Shown here piece by piece: positions 1-9,000 of a DNA stretch of 21,560 nt. Under the pieces are notes generated by a model. That model was not told the origin of the DNA, did not search any database, and was given only the letters and a program-made list of their open reading frames with translations. This stretch comes from Rodentolepis nana (lineage: Eukaryota; Platyhelminthes; Cestoda; Cyclophyllidea; Hymenolepididae). The translations under genes and the position numbers were made by a program. Location: positions 1-21,560 of the forward strand of contig UZAE01000539.1 in the NCBI GenBank assembly GCA_900617975.1. Direction: 5' to 3'. The first letter of the stretch is position 1; every line of letters starts with the position of its first letter.

Positions 1-298
1 AAACGCAAACGTAGCCGTCGCATATCTTGACTTTTTATCAGTCTTTCTAAACTACAATAAAACCCCCAATTAGTCATTAAATTTCAAAAAGATGCAATTG
101 CATTCAATAATGCTAGTTTTGTTGTATCAAAAAAGGCATTAATTCGGCTACTTTAAAGCACTTTTTTTCGTAGCACTTACAAAATTAGGGTTAATACTTT
201 TAAGACCTTTAAAAAGTAGAAGAATTTCAGAACTGGTGTTTCTAAGGCTGGGATTTTGTGGTTTTAAACCTAATCAAGGTAATCGATTTTAAGTACAT

Positions 299-630
299 TT
301 ATTTATTTATTTAGTTACATCTAATGGCAGGCGTTTTGATAGTCATCAATAGCCCTTTAGTTGACTTCAGGCTTCAGAGAAGGGAAGGAACATCAAAGTG
401 AAAAAGGTCGAGATGGGGGGGGGGACAGAAGAGTGTTTCAAAGATGTAAAGGAGACAGACACAAAGTTGGAAAAAAGGTGAGGTGAGTACGGTTGAAGTA
501 GTCGAATTTGACATACAGTGGGGTAATGGTAGTTTGGAGTCTGAAGTCAACTGCCGGTTAATAGACTTTTTGCCGTATGAGAATACGTTGCCCAGGGTGC
601 ACCACGTGGAGGTAAGTCTATCGCACACCC
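299..630 (-). repeat. SINE-like interspersed repeat, copy 1 (long form, full length)
   Basis: On the minus strand it begins GGGTGTGCGATAGACTTACC and ends in an (AAAT)n-type tail (CTAAATAAATAAATAA). It is bounded by a perfect 15-bp direct repeat CGATTTTAAGTACAT at 284-298 and 631-645, a target-site duplication. Inverted arms AGTTGACTTC (359-368) and GAAGTCAACT (543-552) enclose a core that is pyrimidine-rich in the element's sense and includes a C run. Length is 332 bp. An 84-codon open frame inside follows from the composition and is not a gene. Confidence 0.8.
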
Positions 631-645
631 CGATTTTAAGTACAT

Positions 646-1830
646 AGTCCTAAGTCAATTGCAAAGATGCCCAAATTTTAATGAGGGTGAATAAAAGTGA
701 AGGTAAGCTTAATGCATGGTAGACCAAAGTGAGGATATAAAGGGGCTTAAATTATTTTAAACCTCGATTTTCATGAACTTAAACTGTAAGCTAATTACTA
801 ATGAAGATAACCACTCCACTAAAATTCCTCTGTTTATTCATGTGAATTTAATTGAAGTATTCTGGATTGATGAGTAAGAAACTCCACTGGGGTTAATAAG
901 TGCGTACTTTAAAGGTGATTTTCAGACAGTATGAAAACACCTTAGTAACAAGCTTTAACAAAATTAGCCAATTTATTATAATCGACTTGAAACATCTCCA
1001 TCCCTCAATATTGTGTTAGTGCAAAGGGAAATTGGTTAGCAACGAGATCTATGAGAATATGTGGTAAAGACATTTAACATCTAATGCTTTTCATTACTAA
1101 AATTGCCTATTTTTTTTTCAAAAAAAACTACGCAAAGTTTGCGATCACAAAAACTTTCATAGACGTTCACAAAACGTCCACAATGTAGACGATAAAGCTT
1201 AAATACACTAATTAAATAAAATTTGCAAATTTTGTGACTTACAAGGCGATATTCCAACCAGAAGAAGGCACACCACAAGTTCCCGTTGGCATAACGAAAA
1301 CTTATCACAATTCAACTAGTACTATGCACAGTATAGCACAATTCATTTTACTTGGATAAGAATGACTAAATATCTTATACGAGAACCAACCTTCAAGATA
1401 TTTAAGCGTTCTTTATTGAGTTCTGGAATTTGTGGATACTTTGGGAGTAAGTTATGACAAAAAAGAAGACATTAATGGATTTTAATGAAGATAGCTTCTC
1501 TAAAACCAAATTTACTTCAATGCCACTAATTTTACAAGTTATTGTAGTAAAATCACGCTTACTAGACACCGGCTTTATAGATGACGTGCTTCGGAAAAAG
1601 ACGATAACACCTAGGTGGATAAGAAACGAGGCGCAATTGGTGCCAAATTCTTGAAAAACAAACGTAACAAATAATTAATTAGAAATGTCTCCGGCAAAAT
1701 TTGATTTCATTAATGTATGAAGCTGGGCAACAATGAATAAGTCCAAGGGACACAACTGGTATAAGTTTTTGTGAGTTAAAGACCGATTGCTGAGGATGAA
1801 CTATGAAGATTTAGGCAAGGTATAACCGGG
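646..1830. other. AT-rich noncoding stretch
   Basis: Only short open frames occur (for example 66 codons at 1454-1654 and 75 codons at 1081-1308 minus), none with a recognisable motif or splice context. I see no gene. Confidence 0.6.
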
Positions 1831-2031
1831 GTTTTCCGAAAATCCGCCCAGGGCGATTAAGCGGAAAATTCCATTTCACGAAACTATATTTTTGGAACCA
1901 AATAACCGCCCATCCGTATTGGGAGAGTCAAGCTTCAGTCCCAAATTGAGAAAAGCTGTAAGACTACATTTTAATTTTTAACCCCCCCCCCCCCCCCCCA
2001 AATAACCGGATGGGCGGACTTTCGGAAAAAC
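1831..2031. repeat. Fold-back element with ~20-bp inverted ends and an 18-nt C run
   Basis: The left arm GTTTTCCGAAAATCCGCCCA (1831-1850) is the inverse of 2011-2031 with one T indel and one mismatch. CCAAATAACCG is repeated directly at 1898-1908 and 1998-2008; after the first copy comes CCCATCC and after the second GATGGG, so those blocks are also inverted. A run of 18 C lies at 1982-1999. It may be a MITE-like insertion; no target duplication was found. Confidence 0.5.
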
Positions 2032-2436
2032 GGAAAAGATCCGAGGAAAGATCAATAAGACTGCTTCCTTTTTAAACCCAAATTTTCATATTCCATATTC
2101 ATATTCATTTTGAGGTTAATTAATTTTCCATTAGGAATTAAATCACGAAGTGCATTTTAACCTTTTCTGTTCACAAAAAGCTGATATTACCAGATAGCTA
2201 ATAATAAAAAGTGTTGAAGAAATCATGAGGAGGGCAACAATTCAAGACTTCTAAATGTAGGTCAAAAATATTTTTGGAAGACGAATGTCGGTGATCACTG
2301 CTTCAGTCACCGCAAAATAAACATAGAGAAGCAAAAAAATTAAAAAATGCGATTTATAAAAAATATATGTTCGAGACGCGTAGAAAAAAACCGTAACCTC
2401 CTTATAATTACGAATTATTTCACCAGCCACGATTTA

Positions 2437-2460
2437 GTGGTGGTGGTGGTGGGGGGGGGG
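2437..2460. repeat. GTG microsatellite ending in a G run
   Basis: GTGGTGGTGGTGGT runs into ten G. A simple repeat in noncoding DNA. Confidence 0.85.
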
Positions 2461-4866
2461 TATTTTAGATTTATGAGCAGAAAACGCTCGCCATAGAGAC
2501 GCTGTTCTGTAAAGGACTCTCTTGTGCGTTATGCCATCATTTTTGGAAAATTCGGACAAGTGTGCAGAGATCCGACAAGTCATCGATCAATTTTATGCGA
2601 TGTAGCGTAACGCTAATTGTAATTTAATGACGAAGCACGTTGACAGTTAACAAAAAAATACACGCATTTCTGCTTGCATTATGTGAAATGTCTGCGCGAA
2701 ATCGGCAGATCAGTGAGAAACCAGGAACTCCACAAAGAACTTCCGCCTCATATAAGAGCAAAAAATTATTTTTAAAATAATTTTTCTTGAGACAAATTAG
2801 TGAGTTTGATACCATAAAATCGAATTGATTAAATGGGATTACCGATCTCGATCACTTGCACATTTAGATAAGATACCATAGCGATAGAAATTAAAAAAAA
2901 TTAATTTTAAGTGCACGTGCAATTAATTTAGGGATAATGGATTTTTTTGTAAAAGGATTTACAAATAAATTTGCAGATAAAAGACTTCTTATAGGGAATC
3001 ACCCTTAGACTATGAACCGATTAGATCTGTGATTTTCCATCAAAGAAAAATTTGACTATGTTTTTACACACATTTGCTTTGGAAACCAATAAATATGAAG
3101 AGAAAGACAAGTATGTAGAAAGGTTTTCAAATAAAAAAGCATGGGAAATTTGTAGCTAATAAAAAAATGAGATTCAACAAGTTAAAATCATGAAATTTAT
3201 TCGAAAAAATATATTAGGTCAAATCTAGCACCGTGATATTCCCAAAGAAAAACAAATTAAAAAGTGCTTTCAGGAGTAATTTAGATAGCGTTATCCATAA
3301 TAATCAAGAAGATTGTATAATGTAAATGCGAATTATAGAAACTAAAACACTTCCAGCAAATTACATGAGGCAAATTTGGTCAAATAAAGGGTTTAGTAAT
3401 AATCATTCTCACCTATTAGCAATGAGAACTAATCCCGAAAAAAAATATTTATGAATGAATTTAGGAAAAAATAAACTGCACAAAAGGCGAAGTAAAGGAC
3501 AATAAAAATGTATGGAAGCTATTTTTAAAACTATTGCCTATTTAATTTGGTGATAGTAATTAAAACAAATACTGATAATGAGTATGGAAGACATATAGTG
3601 TATTACAGCACTGTTTGGTAAATAATCATAATACATAAATTAATCACTAGAAAATCCATACCAACTTTGTCAAATGAGGGCGGGAAATATAAACCAAAGA
3701 CAAACACGGAATGCAATTCATACCCCAAATGCAAATATCGTAGAATCAAGTGATAAATTCTGGAGACAACTTACCACTATGTCCTGAAAGCTGAACCCAA
3801 TTATTTGACGGTCCACAGGTAGACTCAAAGGACAATTTAGACGACATAGCTGGAAGGATCTCTCTGAGCAGTTTCAACTAAAAACGAAATGAAAAATTCA
3901 TTTAAAAGGCAACGTAAATGTCCTTGCGCATTGATTTTTCGAAAAAATAAAAGTATTATGAATATGGTTAAAGTATATTTCATAAAAAAAGAATAATGCA
4001 TAAATTAAAATTAATTCAATCGTTAATCACTTAAGAATAAGAGTATTATGTGAAAGGGTTACGCAAAATTCCTTTAATGACCGCAATAACACAAGAGAAA
4101 TTCATAAAAGCAAGTTTCAAGTTATACGTTTAGAGTTCTGCAGGTTAACCAAGTTGAAGGTCGAGTTTAACAAGATTGAGTTCTGTGATTCATAAAAAGA
4201 AGAGTAAATAAATGTGAACGTTTTCTAAACAAAGATCTTGTTCTTTAAAACTTAACGAACGAGTTAATTAATTTTACTTCATTGCAAAATTAAAACAATG
4301 AAAACGAAATTTTAAAAGATGTTTATAAGCCGTAAAAGTAGTAATTGCCGGGTTTTCGAATTTATAAAGTTATCATTATTGAAAATATTGGAAATTAAAG
4401 AGTAATGTTCTTTTTATTTCTTCTTATTACTTTCTATTTATTTGAATTTCATTTTTTATTTTAATGCATTTGAATAATATTAACAAGCAAAAAATATTTA
4501 CGCGAGCACATTTCCTTAATAATTTTCCAAGTTGAGGAACACTTGCGTATACGTTGGAATAAAATGCAATTTATAATTTGCGATGGGAACAATCTAGACC
4601 ATTACATATTTCTTGAAATTTTCTTAAAACAAAAAATAAGGGAATATTTTCAGTCTATATAATATTAGTTAAACTGAAATTGCGATGCTGTAAATGCACC
4701 CTTACTATACATAATACAAAGCAACTTAAATAAACACACTATGCTCTTCGACAATAAAAAATTGGAATGGTTGTGAACTTTAATAGACTTATTATTTAAC
4801 CAGTATTTGATCTGAATCAGGCTTTCAAAAACGTCCTTTTGTTACGGGGATGTACAAGTTGTCATC
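2461..4866. other. AT-rich noncoding stretch
   Basis: No open frame above about 63 codons and no recognisable domain. It contains a near-perfect AT palindrome (2761-2785) and scattered A/T runs. It may hold regulatory DNA, but nothing specific can be named. Confidence 0.6.
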
Positions 4867-4880
4867 AAACAATATTATTA

Positions 4881-5001
4881 TTTCAAATATCAGGCTTTAT
4901 GAGTTTTATCCTTAGCCCCAACTGCTGATTTACAGACTTTTGGAAGTATGAATATACGTTGCAATTTTGCACCACGTGAAGGTAAGTTTATCGCACACCC
5001 C
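4881..5001 (-). repeat. SINE-like repeat, copy 2 (short form lacking the core)
   Basis: It matches both ends of copy 1: the right end has CACCACGTGAAGGTAAG and TCGCACACCCC, and the left end has the ...CTTAGCCCC...AACTGC region. About 190 nt are missing between AGCCC and AACTGC, which removes the hairpin-bounded core. Flanks AAACAATATTATTA (4867-4880) and AAACAATAATATTATT (5003-5018) look like a target-site duplication with a small indel. Confidence 0.68.
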
Positions 5002-5018
5002 TAAACAATAATATTATT

Positions 5019-5869
5019 GAGGCGAAATTGCTGAAATCCGGTTTAAATGATGACTTTAGATCAATTTCATAAATAATATGTATTTGAGAGTTTTCTGGGC
5101 AACTAAGATCACATATTCATGCCTTATTTTGTATTTCATAGCATGTCTCATAAGATCTGTTTGAAGATTATATGTTGGATTTAATATTCATGATTTTATT
5201 TTCATAGGGTATGTTAAAGAAAAAGAAAAAAAGATAGCTTGTCTTCGTTAGAAATTGAATCTCAGAAATAACGTGAGGAGTCCTGCAACATTGTAGGAAG
5301 TTGTGCTCCGATATAATTTGACTGATTAACCCGAACAAGCTCCGATTTACCAACTCAATATTATCTTTAATGGATATTTTAAAGCAAAAGGAGGGAATTT
5401 AAAAGTTAAAATTGATAACATATATTTACAACTTAATTATATTTTGGCAAATTAATACTGTGTATTGCAAAAGCAAATTACATTTTTACATCCAAGATAA
5501 GTAATGATTACATTCTTTGTGCAAATATATAAAAGATATATTGTTGAAATTGTTATTCATGAGAAGACATTTAATGCAATAATGCACAAAATAGCTTTAA
5601 AAACTTTGTTTAATGGTATATAAACAAGATTACTTATAAATAACTTGGACCTTTAAATTGATAGATACCATAACCATTAACCCGGTTCAATTGCATAGAT
5701 TCTTTGTTTAGAAGGTTTGTGATTTTTGCGTTTTTGCGTTTTTGCTATTATTCGGTTACGATGTTGACATTTTGGAGTCAATTTACAGAAATATTGAAAA
5801 ATTATTTTATTCTGCTACATCTTATTCTTGTGTTATTGCTATTGTTTCCCAAATTAATCGGAAATTTGT
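5019..5869. other. Upstream region of the PHD-SET gene
   Basis: AT-rich, with no supported coding sequence. It holds the candidate TATA box at 5617, a possible UTR donor at 5715 and a short GCGTTTTT-type tandem at about 5725-5745. The promoter and 5' UTR of the downstream gene are probably here. Confidence 0.5.
5617..5624 (+). promoter_or_regulatory. Candidate TATA box (TATATAAA)
   Basis: TATATAAA lies 288 nt upstream of the ATG, in very AT-rich DNA where such words occur by chance. It would place a start near 5645-5655. The only support is its sequence and its position upstream of the first exon. Confidence 0.2.
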
Positions 5870-5892
5870 TAATATTTTCTTCTTAATTTCAG
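5870..5892 (+). promoter_or_regulatory. Splice acceptor upstream of the start codon (5' UTR intron or trans-splice site)
   Basis: The pyrimidine-rich TTTTCTTCTTAATTTCAG ends at 5892, 12 nt before the ATG at 5905. It looks like the cis acceptors of this gene. It could end a 5' UTR intron (a candidate donor AAG|GTTTGT is at 5715) or be an acceptor for spliced-leader addition, which flatworms use. Confidence 0.5.
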
Positions 5893-5904
5893 ATATGATA
5901 GGTT

Positions 5905-6095
5905 ATGGAAGTGAAGTGTGAAAACCTACAAGTCGATGAATTTTCATTGCCCAATCCTTCTTCGTGCGATGAAATTTTGGTGCCCGATATCGGTAGTACT
6001 GTTGATATAAGTGAAAATCAAGCGGAACTCGTTTGTGATTCGCCTTCAAAGGTATGGACAGGCAAACGAGCTGTGTGTTCTTTTTCCGCAAACAA
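5905..6095 (+). CDS. KMT2E/SETD5: Coding exon 1 (residues 1-63, plus 2 nt)
   Basis: The exon begins at the ATG with G at -3 and +4 and encodes an acidic, unstructured N-terminus (MEVKCENLQVDEFSL...). The donor is AA|GTAAGA at 6096. A second GT (AAG|GTATGG at 6052) would put TAA TGA at the start of exon 2, so 6096 is the donor that keeps the frame. No start upstream of 5905 in this frame is visible, but an upstream coding exon cannot be excluded. Confidence 0.75.
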
Positions 6096-9000
6096 GTAAG
6101 AAATCTTATTTTAAATTTTAAATTTTTAGTAATGACCTAGATGACTATCCCTTTCATGCCGTGACGTATGGTGAACCTGGTGAATTGCACGGACTTCCTT
6201 ATAATGTAACTTTCATATTTTAATTCATTAATGAAACCTTAATAGGATCATAACTATGCAAAGGTGTGTGAAGATGAAGCGAGTGGTGATAACCAATTGG
6301 CTCTATTGGCTAAAGTTGCGCTATCGGGAAAAGAAAGTAATACCATTACGCTTCAAAGATCTGTTTCAACTTCGAAGACGGTATCCACTACCCCTGACGT
6401 TGTTTCAAGTCCCGTTTTCCGAAACTCAAATGTTCCCCATGTAACGATTATTAAGGCTCCCTTCCTTAATCAAAGTTACCAGTCTCCATCATCGTTGCAA
6501 CCAGCAACTTGTAAAGTAGCCACTACAAATGGCAGGACCATTCTTTTAACTCCTAATCGGGGTAGCCTCGGTGCATCTGTCCAGATTCATCGTGTTTCGT
6601 CCGTTAAGCCTCCTCAAGTCCTATTAAGAACAGATTTTAATTCCGCTAATGACGGCGCTGTCTATAATGGTATCTCAAACGCTGTCACCATTCGCTGCAT
6701 TTGTGGTTATAATAGGGATGATGGTTTTCTTATTCAATGCACCAATTGCAAGTAAGTTTTTAAATTTTTTATTCAAATTTTTTATTCATCTCTATGATCT
6801 TTCATTTTATCTTTCGTTTTTGTCCAGAATTTTTCAACATGCAGAATGTATGGCTCCCTCCTCAAATAGTGTTCTTCCAAAGCCATATCTATGCGAATTA
6901 TGTCAACCACGTCCTGTTATGGTTAGTGAGGCTGTCGGTTTACAACGGAGGAAATTGGCAATTTCTGCTCCTCAGACCCCACTGACAGCAAGTACAATTC
7001 GATTAGCTAATCCCGCCACGGCATTTCGACTACCTCGTTCTAACCATCCAACTATCGCCCCCAATCGATTTTTCCTCACCGGAAGTACTACTAGTCAAAA
7101 TTCCACCTCTTTATCAGTTCGTCCTATTCAAGTTCGACTTGGTGAAACCGGTGCAACTCTCTACCAGGTTGATTCCACAACTCTCAATCAGTTTTCGCCT
7201 CGATTCATCAACTTGGATGCCTCCGCTCTTACTAGACAACCATCTCAGCCTTCCTATGTCAATACTACAAGTAGTCAGCGTACTTCTAAACGCAAACAAG
7301 ATCTCTTTACTTTGGCAGGAGAATCTACTTCTACATTTGATAATATATCAAATAGTTACTCCTACGAAGAATCGAGCATCCCCAATGGTCAACATATTTC
7401 CGTCTCTAATAGTATTGATCAAACAAGTATTTCCAATAGCGAGGGTAATGATCTACCGGGCCCCAAGTTTTATCGCACACCTTCACAAGCAATGAACTCT
7501 GTTGTTGGAGTTGATAACATCGATTGTGCAAAGGTTGATCATTACACTAATTGTGATGTGACACTGTCTTGTGGTGTTCCAGAGCCAAATTCAGCTGATG
7601 TTGTCATTAGAAGTGACTCCTATGAGAAAGCGGCTGAAACACGACTCTCTGAGGCCCTTAAACAACGAATTCGAAACATATTCCTCTCACCTTCTGAACG
7701 AGAATTGAAGACTCTCCAAATGGCAGACTCGTTTGCTCTTTCTCGTGGTCAACAGAAGTGTCGTGTTACAAGTTTTGAATCTGGGCGCAAGGTAGTTTTT
7801 CTTTTATAAAGTAATCCATCTTCAATTGTATATGTTATCTCATTCTTTGTGTTTAGGGACTTGTTGCGACAGAGTCCATTTATCCCAACCAACCTATTAT
7901 CGAATACAAGGGTTATGCCATGCTGATGGATGAGTACAGTCAACAACATGATTACAAGAGACGCTATAATCCCTTCGTGTTGTTTTACAAACAACTTGAC
8001 AAGGCGGTTATATGCTTGGATGCGAGTAATTACGGCAACGAGGCGAGATTTATCCGACGCTCTTGTATACCTAATTGTGAAGTAAGCACTTGGTGTGTGC
8101 ACATGTCAAGGGTTTGTGTGTATATGCTTTTGCATGTGGACGCGTATGTGGTTGATTGTATCTTGATAAAAGGTGAATTTCTAAACCTTTTCCTTCTATT
8201 TTACCATAGGTTAGACTTACTTTCCCACCAACAGATTCATTTTCCTCCGTGGTGAACCCTCAGTGCATTCAATTTGTTATCACTTCGGCAGTAAATCGGG
8301 TTATCCCTGTGGGTACTGAACTCACAGTGGGCTTCGATTTCGACTACACGGCCTGTAGTTACCCGGTTCGGTGTGCCTGTGGTCGTGGGCCTTCCCTTTG
8401 TGCTGTCGCAGATTGGTTTCGACGTCACAGGCATTTGTCAATCTCCCAACGTCATAGGATTTATAGTGATACAGAGGAGAAATATGGAGACGGTGATGGT
8501 GGCGGTGGCGGTGGCGGTGTTGACTACGACTTTGACAATGAAGATGAGATGAGCGATGAGGGGGAAAATGACCTCTATGACCGAAACCGAAGCCGGTTTG
8601 TTAGTGTTAAGCCACCTCGCAGTAGAATTCCATTCAAGTGAGTGTTTTTTTATTTTTGGTAAGGTCTGATTTTAGATAGATCATCCTTTGGTTAAAAATG
8701 GGATAAAACCGTTAGATTTTGTTGAATTTAATTTTAAACTCTAGTTTCTTGTAATCCCTATATCATTTTTTACTTTGGTGGGGTTTAAAGATTGTTGTTA
8801 CTTCGGACGGCCGGTTTAATTATTACTTTATTGTAATAATGCTATAATAACTGGTACTTGGTCATCTTTCCCACTTTCCTTATTGGCTGTGGATGCTTTT
8901 TATTATGTAAAGGTGGCATCACTAACTTGAGGCCAATGTTTTTTTAGTCAACCTGGGGACAACTTGTGTGAGGACTGCCTATAGCAATTCTTGTTAAGTA

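Noticed and set aside
374..628. 84-codon minus-strand frame, with a similar-looking 89-codon frame at 19244-19513
   Set aside because: Both lie in copies of the same SINE-like repeat. The shared words come from shared DNA, and the open frames come from pyrimidine-rich composition; copies 2 and 3 do not keep them.
299..630. Hammerhead ribozyme or retrozyme in the repeat family
   Set aside because: I looked for the CTGATGA...GAAA core because such elements are known in flatworms and did not find it in any of the copies.
6052..6129. Alternative exon 1 donor AAG|GTATGG at 6052
   Set aside because: Joined to the acceptor at 6129 it gives TAA TGA immediately. The donor at 6096 restores the GLPYN-DHNY frame.
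7749..8102. 117-codon minus-strand frame over the SET exons
   Set aside because: It is a shadow of the SET-coding exon; the sense strand has the conserved domain.
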